From JAJCYK01 sp965212195 (GTDB lineage: Bacteria; Bacteroidota; Bacteroidia; Cytophagales; Cyclobacteriaceae), in assembly GCA_965212195.1 (NCBI GenBank), contig CBDBUW010000017.1, positions 186,001 through 250,000 of the forward strand: 64,000 nucleotides of DNA, read 5' to 3'. Position numbers and translations under genes: made by a program. Shown here one piece after another: positions 41,708-50,156 of the stretch. Each line of letters begins with the position of its first letter. Within the stretch, counting starts at the first letter, position 1. The notes below the pieces were generated by a model. That model worked only from the letters and a program-made list of their open reading frames with translations. It ran no database searches and was not told the origin of the DNA.

Positions 41708-42244
41708 ATGAAAAATATACGTTTGTTCCTAATGCTCAGCGCAGGTATTCTGTTTGGTCTGAGCGCATTTGCAGGCTCAGAAAATGGGTCTGAAAAAACC
41801 AAGAAGTCCAATGCGAGTCAAGGTGATGACAAGAATATAGTGGAGTTAGCGGTAGAAACTGACATACTCTCTACTTTAGTAGCCGCTGTGAAAGCCGGAG
41901 ACCTGGTAGATGTCCTTCAAGGCGAGGGGCCTTTCACAGTCTTTGCTCCTACTAATGAGGCCTTTGCAGCGCTTCCCGCAGGTACCCTGGAAAACTTGTT
42001 AAAGCCGGAGAACAAAGATCAGCTGGTGGCCATATTGACCTACCATGTAGTTTCCGGTAAGGTGATGTCCACAGATCTTACCAATGGAATGAAAGCCGAA
42101 ACTGTAAATGGCTCCTATATCAAGGTCGGAATCAAAGATGGTAACGCCAAAATAAATGGTGCTAAAGTGGTCGCCGCCGACATCAAAGCTTCTAACGGAG
42201 TGGTGCATGTGATCGACAAGGTAATTTTGCCCCCCTCCATGTAG
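41708..42244 (+). CDS. Fasciclin (FAS1) domain protein, secreted
   Basis: A 178-residue protein with a signal peptide (LFLMLSAGILFGLSAFA, about 6-22) and one FAS1 domain: TVFAPTNEAFAALPAGTLENLL (first conserved region) and VVHVIDKVILPP (second). FAS1 proteins function in adhesion or matrix contacts; the bacterial role is not settled. A strong terminator follows within 60 bases, so it is a single-gene unit. Confidence 0.92.
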   Translation: MKNIRLFLMLSAGILFGLSAFAGSENGSEKTKKSNASQGDDKNIVELAVETDILSTLVAAVKAGDLVDVLQGEGPFTVFAPTNEAFAALPAGTLENLLKPENKDQLVAILTYHVVSGKVMSTDLTNGMKAETVNGSYIKVGIKDGNAKINGAKVVAADIKASNGVVHVIDKVILPPSM

Positions 42245-42271
42245 GTTAGTTAATTGTTCAGTTTAATTGCC

Positions 42272-42302
42272 AGGTGGTGCTTTAGGGCACCACCTTTTTT
42301 TA
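42272..42302 (+). terminator. Terminator of the fasciclin gene
   Basis: AGGTGGTGC and GCACCACCT form a 9-bp stem with a 6-base loop and are followed by a run of seven T residues. Confidence 0.9.
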
Positions 42303-42497
42303 TGCCCAATCGCCACCATCACCTCCTTATTCGTAAGGGTTTCTTTACCTGTCAAGTGCTGACATTTTTTTACATCTATTGCAATTAATTGATTTTCAGT
42401 AACTTAAATAAATAGTTATAGGCATTAGATACTTTAGATATGCTATAGTGGCATTATCCTTGTTACTCTACTGGTAAAATACCAGACATAGAGAATT

Positions 42498-43448
42498 ATG
42501 AAACGTGCATATATATTTTTGTTAGCGATAATGGGCCCATGGATGGCCCTGGAAGGAGAAGGATATCATGGTTCACATCATGGTCATTCTAATGATCTGC
42601 CACGGGCGGTAACACATACGCTGGCGGACCGATACCATCACTTTGATCTAATTCATACCAACAGGAGTTACCGGCATGGACGGCCTGTATACGATATGAT
42701 TATTCAGCATCATGACGGATTTGCCAATGTAGTGGTAGGCAACGGAGGCCATTTCTATGGTGACACTTATTACGATAACTACCCGTTGAATAATCATTAT
42801 TGTAATGACTATTGCGGTTTCCAATACCAGCATTATCAAAATGGGAACTTTGCTACTTACGATCCCTATTCGGGTTGTGACTATCACATCGGGCAGTTGT
42901 CCAGTAGATATCCCAGATATAATTGGCAGCCTTATTATGGATATGGTTCCTTGTATTACAATCCATGGTATGGACACTACAAGCGGTTTAAGAGGTATCA
43001 ATCCCATTACGGAAGAGGATACTACTTGCACAATCGTCCCTATAAGTACTATGGACATAAATACAAGAACCGTGGGTACCGTAATTACGGCTACTATGGC
43101 CGAAATCATAAAGGCCATGGCAAGTATGGATATGGCCACAATAAGCACAAAGGGCACAAACATTATAATGGCAGGGACAATGACCATTGGAGGGGTGGAC
43201 GTGACCGTGACCGTTACCATTCAAAAAGAAAGCGCCAGTCGCATTACGGTGACAACTCCAAACATGACCATTATCAAAAGAAAGAGCATCGCCAAAATGA
43301 CCGAGCACCGCAACGTCGGAGGTATGAGGATCATGACGACGATGACTTCTCAAAAGACCGTCGCAAGGAGTGGGATCGCCGCAGAGGAAGAGAGAAGTAT
43401 GAGAACCCGGGTAAGGATCCCCGGGTGAGAGAACGACGACGATCCTAG
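42498..43448 (+). CDS. Secreted Tyr/His/Arg-rich low-complexity protein
   Basis: A 316-residue protein with a short hydrophobic N-terminus (AYIFLLAIMGPWMAL). The first third shows order (RYHHFDLIHTNRSYRHGRPVY), then the chain becomes a Tyr/His/Gly/Lys-rich region (about 95-220), and ends in an Arg/Asp/Lys-rich tail. Charge is strongly positive. It recalls Tyr- or His-rich structural proteins of envelopes, but no family is recognised. Repeated YGRGYY, KYYGHKYK and NRGYRNYGYYGRN units suggest growth by short duplications. A terminator follows within 50 bases. Confidence 0.8.
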   Translation: MKRAYIFLLAIMGPWMALEGEGYHGSHHGHSNDLPRAVTHTLADRYHHFDLIHTNRSYRHGRPVYDMIIQHHDGFANVVVGNGGHFYGDTYYDNYPLNNHYCNDYCGFQYQHYQNGNFATYDPYSGCDYHIGQLSSRYPRYNWQPYYGYGSLYYNPWYGHYKRFKRYQSHYGRGYYLHNRPYKYYGHKYKNRGYRNYGYYGRNHKGHGKYGYGHNKHKGHKHYNGRDNDHWRGGRDRDRYHSKRKRQSHYGDNSKHDHYQKKEHRQNDRAPQRRRYEDHDDDDFSKDRRKEWDRRRGREKYENPGKDPRVRERRRS

Positions 43449-43462
43449 ACGATCCCTAGATG

Positions 43463-43495
43463 AAAGCCCTGGAGGTGTACCTCCGGGGCTTTTTA
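43463..43495 (+). terminator. Terminator after the Tyr/His-rich gene
   Basis: AAAGCCCTGGAGGT pairs with ACCTCCGGGGCTTT (one mismatch), with a short loop and a following T-run. Confidence 0.85.
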
Positions 43496-43646
43496 TGTTA
43501 TTTTACCACCAAATAGTAATTTTTAACTACCTTTGTGCCGGTTAGGATTCCAGTGTTATCCTAGCTATTTGACCTTAACTTGCTGCTGGTTCTTGCAGCC
43601 AACCTCTTATAGCCAATTTAGGGTCGTATTGAAGTCAATAGACCCT

Positions 43647-44762
43647 ATGAAAGCAAAATTCGACCGACCCGCGAACGAGCCCCTTAGTTCCTTACACCAA
43701 ATTTTAAAACAGCGCGTTAACCGCTATTTTAAGCTCAACCACATTTCCAAAAAAGCCACACCTCAGGTTTGGCTGAAGGCTTTAACATTATTCCTGGGTT
43801 ACCTAGGTCCCTATTTCGTGATCCTGTTGGTGCCTATGCCGGGTTATGTCATGTGGGGGTTATGCCTGGTGATGGGTATTGCATTAGCTGGAATCGGAAT
43901 GTCTGTGATGCACGATGCCTGTCATGGCGCATTCAGCAAAAGACCTAAAGTAAATACCTTTTTAGGTTACAGCATGAATTTGATTGGGGGCAATAAGTTC
44001 AACTGGATGGTACAGCACAATGTGAAACACCATACCTATACCAATATTTTTGGGGCAGACGAAGATTTGCACAACGGCGATGTTATAAGATTATCCCCTT
44101 ACTCGGCTTGGTATCCCATCCATAGATTCCAACACATATACTGCTGGTTCCTCTATCTCCTGGGTACCTTTAGCTGGGTCACCATTAAAGACTTCAGGCA
44201 ATTCAAAGTGCTTCAAACGGAGATGAATAACTCCAAAAAGCAATTCCGTTCCGAATTGACCATCTTGATCTTATCCAAAATATTATATTATCTGTACATG
44301 GTAGTGATTCCTTTGATGGTTCTGGATATTCCCTGGTGGTACATTCTAATAGGATTTATCACTATTCATTTTGTAGCGGGATTTATTCTGAGCGTTACTT
44401 TTCAACTGGCTCATGTGGTGGAACAAAATGAACACCACTCCTTACACCCAAATCCTAAGATGCCCGATAGTTGGATCGTTCACCAAATCAAGACTACCGC
44501 CAATTTTTCCAGAAAAAGCCGTTTTTTGAACTGGTATCTGGGGGGACTCAATTTTCAAATTGAGCACCATCTATTTCCCCAAATTTGCCATGTGCATTAT
44601 AAAAAGATTTCTAGAATTGTTAGAAATACCGTCCAGGAATACGGATTGTCCTATTATGAGCATGCCACTATGGCGCAAGCTATTCAATCACATTACCGAA
44701 CCCTTCGTGATTATAGTTTTAACCCGGACCTAATCGATAGCTCCCATACCTCCAACTTATAA
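43647..44762 (+). CDS. Membrane fatty acid desaturase (front-end / acyl-lipid type)
   Basis: From the ATG at 43647 the product is 371 residues. An upstream ATG at 43533 adds a cysteine-rich stretch that does not match the family. The three histidine boxes for the di-iron centre are present: HDACHGAF, HNVKHHTYTN and QIEHHLFP. The Gln at the third box is a mark of front-end desaturases, but the N-terminal cytochrome b5 domain is missing. Hydrophobic segments lie between the boxes as expected. Adds double bonds to acyl chains, perhaps for cold adaptation. Confidence 0.92.
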   Translation: MKAKFDRPANEPLSSLHQILKQRVNRYFKLNHISKKATPQVWLKALTLFLGYLGPYFVILLVPMPGYVMWGLCLVMGIALAGIGMSVMHDACHGAFSKRPKVNTFLGYSMNLIGGNKFNWMVQHNVKHHTYTNIFGADEDLHNGDVIRLSPYSAWYPIHRFQHIYCWFLYLLGTFSWVTIKDFRQFKVLQTEMNNSKKQFRSELTILILSKILYYLYMVVIPLMVLDIPWWYILIGFITIHFVAGFILSVTFQLAHVVEQNEHHSLHPNPKMPDSWIVHQIKTTANFSRKSRFLNWYLGGLNFQIEHHLFPQICHVHYKKISRIVRNTVQEYGLSYYEHATMAQAIQSHYRTLRDYSFNPDLIDSSHTSNL

Positions 44763-44806
44763 GCAGGTCTTTCCACAGCGAGTCCTGCTAAGTATGTTTT
44801 TGAATG

Positions 44807-47248
44807 TTAGTTGCCGGTTTCCAATTCCACATCCTCCAATTTCGGGGACTTCTGTTTTACGTATTTTTCCAAAAATTGGTCCATCTCCCATAACATATGA
44901 AGGATTGATTCCTTAGCCCGGTATCCGTGACTTTCATGAGGTAGCATCACCAAACGGGCCTGAGCACCTAGACCTTTGAGTGCTGCGAAGTAACGTTTGC
45001 TTTGAACGGGGAAGGTACCCGAATTGTTATCGGCCTCCCCATGGATCAATAGGATGGGTTCATCAACTTTATCAGCATGCATGAAGGGTGACATGGTGTA
45101 ATACACCTCCGGAGCTTCCCAGTAGGTCCTTTCCTCCGCCTGGAATCCGAAGGGGGTTAACGTCCGGTTGTAAGCCCCACTGCGGGCTATGCCCCCGGCG
45201 AAGAGATCAGAATGTGCCAACAAATTTGCGGTCATGAATGCCCCGTAGCTGTGACCGCCAATGGCCACGCGTTCGCGATCCCCCACTCCCATGTCTGCCA
45301 GCTTGTCGATGGCAGCCTCTGCGTTCATCACCAACTGGGAACGGAAGGAATCGTTAGGTTCTTCTTCGCCTTCTCCTACCACAGGCATGCTGGGATCATC
45401 CAAGACAGCATATCCACGGGTCAGAAAGTACAAGGGTGTCCACCAGCCCAATCGTATGAATTCGTAAGGAGAACCATCCACCTGACTGGCGGCATCCGCG
45501 CTCTTGAACTCATTGGGGTAGGCCCACATGATTACAGGTAATGGCCCTTGCTCTTGGCTATAGCCGGGCGGTAGATAGAGGTCTCCTTTTAAGGCTACCC
45601 CGTCCTTACGAGTATATTGTATCACTTCTTTTTCTACAGATGCCAGCTGTGGATAAGGGTGCGGCATTTCCGTGATTCTGGTGAGTTTGTTCCTCCTCAT
45701 ATCCCTTAGGAAATAATTGGGAGGTTCATCCTTGGATTCCCTGCGGGTAAGCACCAATCCCCTATCTGCATTGGTCACTTTTATGGGGAGCTCATAATAT
45801 GGAGCTTTGGATCTCCAGAGCTCACGGGTGGTCTGATTGGAAGGATCAAAGGTACGTACAAAGGGTCGGTTGCCTTCCGGAGAAGCTCCTTGTCCTCTAA
45901 GATAGAGCTGGCCTTTGCCATTTTGCAGCAACACCGATCTCCCAAAGCGGTTGCGTGCCGTTTCGAAATTACCGGGATCATTGTAGCGGTCCTCAAATGA
46001 AACATCAAATAAAACATCACGACTATCCGGGCTTCCGGGTTTGAAGCGGGCAGTAATAGACTGCCGGGTGGTCCACCACCACTCATAGGTAATGGCCAAG
46101 TCATTATCTCCCCAAGAGATGCCCCCAAATCTTAATTTCGTGGAAACATCAGCTTTTTTGTCGTCCTGAAATGGCGCTTCCAAGTAAAATAGCCGGTCGC
46201 GGATATCGGTTTCAACTGCTGGATCCCCTTGGTCCTGTGCCTCTACCCAATATAAAGTTGCCCCTACATCGTGACGCCACATGAAATTCCTTGGCCCCAG
46301 TCGCACCGCACCGAAACCCTTAGGTATATTCTCCGCCAAAGGAATATCTGCTACTTGCCTAACTAAATTACCCTGTACATCATAAACTACCGCCTCCAGG
46401 GGAAACCGATAATAGGGTACTATATAAGAAAAAGGCTTCTTTACATAAGTAGCTAAGATGTAGTTATCGTCCGGTGAAGGGGAAATCTGCGATATAATGC
46501 CCGGGTTACCCAGCGCTTGAGAAGAATGGGTTGCCAGATCCAACAGGTATAGCTGTCCTTGGGCGTAGTAATCAAATAGAGCTTCATGATGGCTGTTTTG
46601 CAGTAAGTCCTGATAAGTACGAACCGGTGCTTTTTTGCCAGTGGTTTCCTGAATCGTGGGGCCCATGGGAGCTAGCGGCGGGGAAGGAGCCTCTCCTCTG
46701 TTGGCCAGCACCGCCCGGTAAACCAGCTTGTTTCCACCTGCTAGCCACTGATAAGGAGCCCCTCTTAGAATGTCGTTAACTTGTGCCGTTGTCACCGCTT
46801 CCGCGACTCCGCTAGCAAACTCGGCGACCCATAGCTCAATACCCGCTTCCCGCATCAGAGTAAAGGCTATTTTTTTTCCATCGGGCGACCAGGTAGCGTT
46901 CTGTATTTTAGGATTAGCCGGCAAGCCACTAACCTGGTAGCTAGATTTACCATCTATACTTCTTATTTGTATACCGGCATAAGTAGTTCCCCTGCTGGGC
47001 CCGTTAGTGCGGGGATTTAAACGCAATCCCGCCAATCGCAATTCAGGTTGTGCCAGTTCATCAATGGATTTATATCCAGGCCTTTCAAGCAAGAGCATCC
47101 AATCGCTACTGCCGTTGATTACCACCATTGGCGTTTGTGGGGCGTTTACCAAATCGGCTATGACATCTGGCGGAACCTGGTAGGTAGTTTGTGCCGTAAT
47201 CAATATGGGCAAAACTGATATTAACAAGGAAATGAGAAGCTTCTTCAT
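44807..47248 (-). CDS. S9-family prolyl oligopeptidase-like serine peptidase, exported
   Basis: An 813-residue protein with a signal peptide (LLISLLISVLPILITAQ). The N-terminal half is a beta-propeller (ATWSPDGKKIAFTLM is typical). The C-terminal alpha/beta hydrolase has the Ser in GGHSYGAFM, the Asp in HGEADNN and the His in LPHESHGY. It resembles glutamyl-endopeptidase-like members of the family in which RSGAYNRTLTPFGFQ is conserved. Hydrolyses peptides in the periplasm or outside. Single-gene unit. Confidence 0.93.
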   Translation of the reverse strand: MKKLLISLLISVLPILITAQTTYQVPPDVIADLVNAPQTPMVVINGSSDWMLLLERPGYKSIDELAQPELRLAGLRLNPRTNGPSRGTTYAGIQIRSIDGKSSYQVSGLPANPKIQNATWSPDGKKIAFTLMREAGIELWVAEFASGVAEAVTTAQVNDILRGAPYQWLAGGNKLVYRAVLANRGEAPSPPLAPMGPTIQETTGKKAPVRTYQDLLQNSHHEALFDYYAQGQLYLLDLATHSSQALGNPGIISQISPSPDDNYILATYVKKPFSYIVPYYRFPLEAVVYDVQGNLVRQVADIPLAENIPKGFGAVRLGPRNFMWRHDVGATLYWVEAQDQGDPAVETDIRDRLFYLEAPFQDDKKADVSTKLRFGGISWGDNDLAITYEWWWTTRQSITARFKPGSPDSRDVLFDVSFEDRYNDPGNFETARNRFGRSVLLQNGKGQLYLRGQGASPEGNRPFVRTFDPSNQTTRELWRSKAPYYELPIKVTNADRGLVLTRRESKDEPPNYFLRDMRRNKLTRITEMPHPYPQLASVEKEVIQYTRKDGVALKGDLYLPPGYSQEQGPLPVIMWAYPNEFKSADAASQVDGSPYEFIRLGWWTPLYFLTRGYAVLDDPSMPVVGEGEEEPNDSFRSQLVMNAEAAIDKLADMGVGDRERVAIGGHSYGAFMTANLLAHSDLFAGGIARSGAYNRTLTPFGFQAEERTYWEAPEVYYTMSPFMHADKVDEPILLIHGEADNNSGTFPVQSKRYFAALKGLGAQARLVMLPHESHGYRAKESILHMLWEMDQFLEKYVKQKSPKLEDVELETGN

Positions 47249-47290
47249 GACGATGGCTCTTGATGTATATTAAATATAGGAAATTTGAGG

Positions 47291-48247
47291 CTAAGCCTTA
47301 AGATCGGACCAAATCAAGGCAGCTGCACCCGATACCGCAGCGTTTTTTTCTGCAATACCGGAAGGCAATATCTTAACCTTGCCCTTATAGACCTGCAGCA
47401 GGTGCTCCTCCATATACCGTGTTGCGGGATCAAAAATCCAATCCCCGCAATTGGCCAGGCCTCCCACCAGGAAAAAAGCTTCAGGTTGGGAGAAGGTGGT
47501 AAAGTTGGCTAGGGCGATACCCAGTATTTTACCCGTATATTCAAAGGCTCTAACAGCGATCGGATCTCCAGCTTCTGCAGCCTCGGTTATCTCCTCACCG
47601 TGTAAATCATCAAATGCTATGGATCGGAAACGACTCGGATCCATATACTTGCTCATCATGTAAAGTACCGTGCGTTTCAGTCCCGTGGCCGAGACATATG
47701 CCTCCAGCCCCCCTTTTACATCCAGGCCGGTCAAACGACCGTCTTCAGGAAGCATGGCAAAGTGACCAAGTTCTCCGGCAAAACCATCATGCCCATAGAT
47801 CATTTGGCCGTTGGAGACAATTCCGCTGCCCAGACCGGTACCCAGGGTGATCACCACAAAATCCTTCATGCCTTTGGCATTGCCGAATAGCATTTCTCCC
47901 AAGGCTGCGGCATTGGCATCATTAGTCACCTTCATGGGCACATCGATTCGCTGCTTCAGAGGTTCCAGAAGAGGCACAATGCCCTTCCAGGCAAGGTTGG
48001 GAGCATGTTCGATGGTGCCTCTGGCATTGGATGCATTAGGAGCCCCTATGCCCAGACCCAATAGATTAACTTCACCGGACTCAGCAATCAATGCATTAAT
48101 AGATTCTTGGATCTTATCCAGGAACTCATGGAAATCCGGATATTCCTTCGTTCGGAAAAATGATTGGACCATGCAACGGCCGTCACGGTCCACCAGACCC
48201 AGCTTAGTTTTGGTCCCCCCGATATCTATGCCTGCTACTAAATCCAT
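47291..48247 (-). CDS. ROK-family sugar kinase
   Basis: A 318-residue kinase with the ATP-binding DIGGTKTKLGLVD at the start, a VTNDANAAALGE segment with the catalytic Asp, and GLGSGIV. The ROK zinc motif (CxCGxxGCxE) is not present; the same region reads TGLDVKGGLEAYVS, with the Glu kept but all cysteines lost. Metal-free ROK kinases exist, so it can be active as a glucokinase or similar, but substrate is open. It lies 42 bases upstream of the S9 peptidase gene and in the same direction. Confidence 0.88.
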   Translation of the reverse strand: MDLVAGIDIGGTKTKLGLVDRDGRCMVQSFFRTKEYPDFHEFLDKIQESINALIAESGEVNLLGLGIGAPNASNARGTIEHAPNLAWKGIVPLLEPLKQRIDVPMKVTNDANAAALGEMLFGNAKGMKDFVVITLGTGLGSGIVSNGQMIYGHDGFAGELGHFAMLPEDGRLTGLDVKGGLEAYVSATGLKRTVLYMMSKYMDPSRFRSIAFDDLHGEEITEAAEAGDPIAVRAFEYTGKILGIALANFTTFSQPEAFFLVGGLANCGDWIFDPATRYMEEHLLQVYKGKVKILPSGIAEKNAAVSGAAALIWSDLKA

Positions 48248-48368
48248 CTATGATTAATTTGGCCGTGTAACATAGGACAATTTGAGCTTAATTTCAAAAT
48301 GCCTAATCGGATATGTTTGTTTTTAAGCGGAATTCACAAAAATGAGGATGCTTGTATAATGAGAAATA

Positions 48369-48396
48369 AAAAAGCCGCATGAAAATGCGGCTTTCT
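48369..48396 (-). terminator. Terminator of the 137-residue gene
   Basis: AAAGCCGCAT and ATGCGGCTTT form a perfect 10-bp stem with a 4-base loop; on the minus strand a T-rich run follows. It lies 20 bases after the end of the gene at 48415. Confidence 0.85.
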
Positions 48397-48414
48397 ATGC
48401 GACCTATTAGGTGT

Positions 48415-48828
48415 CTATAAGAGCTCTTCAATAAATTGAAACAACTCCTCTTTATAATCCTTAAAGCGATCCCGGAAGGTATTGATTTTATCATCGATGA
48501 TTTCATGCTTTACCTTGTAGGTAGAGTCGTCAGAATCCCCACCATCAATAACGCGATTTAAGTACTTCTCATGTTTACGAACCGCCTTGGCAAATTCATC
48601 CATTAATTCGCCTTGATAATAAGTTATGAGATTCTGTAAATGACCAATAGTTTTTTTGCCTTGATAGGTGGTGACTTTTTTTGCGTGAGTATCCAGTAGT
48701 TTTTGGAAAAAGTTCAACTCCAATTTCCATAGGTTAACTTCAGATACCCATTGCTTACTGGACTTGTGCAAGTCAAGCAAGCTTTCGCGGATTAGGAACT
48801 CTGTGGTAGTCGCTTTTAAATTCTCCAT
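48415..48828 (-). CDS. Hypothetical helical protein, 137 residues
   Basis: A mostly alpha-helical, highly charged protein with no signal or membrane segment (LWKLELNFFQKLLDTHAKKV; LQNLITYYQGELMDEFAKAV). Coiled-coil tendency is strong. A clean terminator follows. No family recognised; it may be a small cytosolic stress or scaffold protein. Confidence 0.7.
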   Translation of the reverse strand: MENLKATTTEFLIRESLLDLHKSSKQWVSEVNLWKLELNFFQKLLDTHAKKVTTYQGKKTIGHLQNLITYYQGELMDEFAKAVRKHEKYLNRVIDGGDSDDSTYKVKHEIIDDKINTFRDRFKDYKEELFQFIEELL

Positions 48829-48862
48829 AGTAGAAAATACGTTTATGGTAAATAGTATACAT

Positions 48863-48893
48863 TAAAAAAGGTATTGGAGTACATCCAATACCT
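48863..48893 (-). terminator. Minus-strand terminator with no recognised gene
   Basis: AGGTATTGGA and TCCAATACCT form a perfect 10-bp stem with a 5-base loop; six T residues follow on the minus strand. Directly upstream on that strand is a 36-codon open frame without a start, ending ...NNSTLAE at about 48905. Confidence 0.7.
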
Positions 48894-49332
48894 CTAGATC
48901 TTATTCTGCTAAGGTGCTATTGTTGTCTTTACCGGTAACCGTGATAGTATTAAAAAGATTTGACAGGAAGGTACCAACATACGTCCGATTCAGACAATTA
49001 ACTAATACATTAAGTTAATAAAAAATCGGCACTTTGCAAGTACAATCCCGCAATACTTGGTACCCCTTTTAGAAGGTGTAAAATATAAAATGGAGGCCTA
49101 ATTGGAGTAGATACGGATCATCTGATCCAACTCAAATGAGTAGACCCGGATGTAAGCCTGATGTAAAAAAAATCCGCGTGACATAACATTTATTTTTTAA
49201 ACACTTAAAATTGGATCAACAAATTGCGGAATCTCTTTTAGACTACCCCCTAAGTTTCAAATCATTCATGACTAATGTAATATTGGTGGATAACTTTGTG
49301 CAAAAATGGTGTATAAGTTATTGGACTAAATA

Positions 49333-49363
49333 TTTGCGTTCCTCGCAACTTATGCTACATTTG
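49333..49363 (+). promoter_or_regulatory. Consensus Bacteroidota promoter
   Basis: TTTG at 49333-49336, 19 bases, then TACATTTG at 49356-49363: an exact match to TTTG-N19-TAnnTTTG. The start site should be near 49370. No coding region begins until 49704. Confidence 0.85.
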
Positions 49364-49369
49364 ATCCTA

Positions 49370-49620
49370 CCAAGTGAGAGATAAAAGGCCGGCGGTAAAA
49401 GGTCGGATGTGCAGGTGGAAAGTTTCGGAAAGAGTTATTCTCACGGGATTAACTCCGGAAGAAACAGGAAGCTCAAACGTTACACTCTGAGGTAATCTGG
49501 TTCTCGGATCAGGTTTCGAGGAGAAAGTCAAAATAACAGTAACTTGGAATTCTGTAGGTCCACGGATTTGCAGAGTTGAGCGGGAATATTTTCGAAAGAA
49601 GGGATTCCCGCTTTTGTTTT
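49370..49620 (+). ncRNA. Candidate structured non-coding RNA of about 250 nt
   Basis: It begins just after a consensus promoter and ends in a clean terminator (49580-49620), with no ORF between. Several stems can be drawn: GTGAGA with TCTCAC (49374-49444), GAGTTA with TAACTC, a local TTCTCG/CGAGGA hairpin, and ACTCTG with CAGAGT (about 49482 and 49571) closing a long arm with internal loops. The layout of one long arm with bubbles recalls 6S RNA, but the sequence match cannot be tested here. tmRNA and RNase P signatures were looked for and not found. Confidence 0.6.
49580..49620 (+). terminator. Intrinsic terminator of the ncRNA candidate
   Basis: GCGGGAAT and ATTCCCGC form a perfect 8-bp stem with a 16-base loop, followed by TTTTGTTTT. 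No protein gene precedes it on this strand. Confidence 0.85.
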
Positions 49621-49673
49621 ACCACTCTTTATAAAGTTCCCCTCAAACATTTATTCCTGTTCCTTGCTTTGGT

Positions 49674-49681
49674 TATATTTG
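49674..49681 (+). promoter_or_regulatory. Probable -7 element of the bcp gene
   Basis: TATATTTG fits TAnnTTTG and lies 22 bases before the ATG. A matching TTTG is not found exactly 19 bases upstream. Confidence 0.45.
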
Positions 49682-49703
49682 CCGAACTAACCTTCTTGAG
49701 CAT

Positions 49704-50156
49704 ATGAAACTAAAAATAGGAGATCCCGCACCAGATTTTGTCATTGAAAACGAAAAGGGAACACCCACCAAACTTTCAGACTATCGGGGCAAAAAATTGG
49801 TCCTTTTTTTCTACCCTAGAGATAATACTCCGACCTGTACCAAGGAAGCCTGTAACCTCAGGGATCACTACCAGGAATTGAGATCAGAAGGTTATGAAGT
49901 TTTGGGTATCAGCAGTGATTCCGCTAAGTCCCATCAGAAATTTATTGATAAGCATGAGTTGCCTTTTTCTCTTTTGGCCGATACTGAAAAAGATATGCAT
50001 CAGGCTTACGGTACTTGGATTGAAAAATCCATGTATGGCAGGAAATATATGGGTACAGCCAGAACTACCTTTGTAATTGATGAAAACGGGGTGATCTCCG
50101 ATATCATTGAAAAGGTCAAGGCCAAAGAACATGCTCATCAGATAATCAGAAATTAG
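49704..50156 (+). CDS. bcp: Thioredoxin-dependent thiol peroxidase (Bcp/PrxQ)
   Basis: A 150-residue peroxiredoxin that reduces peroxides in the cytosol. FFYPRDNTPTCTKEACNLRD holds the peroxidatic Cys and the resolving Cys five residues later, as in PrxQ. The C-terminal TARTTFVIDENGVI strand is typical. Length is normal. The next gene begins right after its stop codon. Confidence 0.95.
   Translation: MKLKIGDPAPDFVIENEKGTPTKLSDYRGKKLVLFFYPRDNTPTCTKEACNLRDHYQELRSEGYEVLGISSDSAKSHQKFIDKHELPFSLLADTEKDMHQAYGTWIEKSMYGRKYMGTARTTFVIDENGVISDIIEKVKAKEHAHQIIRN

Larger units (their letters stand above)
48829..49703. other. 875-base intergenic region with an ncRNA candidate
   Basis: Holds a minus-strand hairpin (48863-48893) and a plus-strand RNA unit with promoter and terminator (49333-49620). 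The part from 49020 to 49320 is AT-rich and shows no gene. Confidence 0.6.

Noticed and set aside
42498..42660. Metal-binding HYC-type or His-rich leader protein
   Set aside because: The His-rich stretch is part of a long Tyr/His/Arg-rich chain without cysteines in the right places or metal genes nearby.
42805..43428. A 207-codon frame on the plus strand and a 190-codon frame on the minus strand across the Tyr/His-rich gene
   Set aside because: Both are shadows of the low-complexity coding sequence; their products are repetitive Ile/Thr/Met/Val strings without family marks.
49370..49620. tmRNA or RNase P RNA
   Set aside because: The tRNA-like ends of tmRNA and the GAGGAAAGTCC signature of RNase P were not found.
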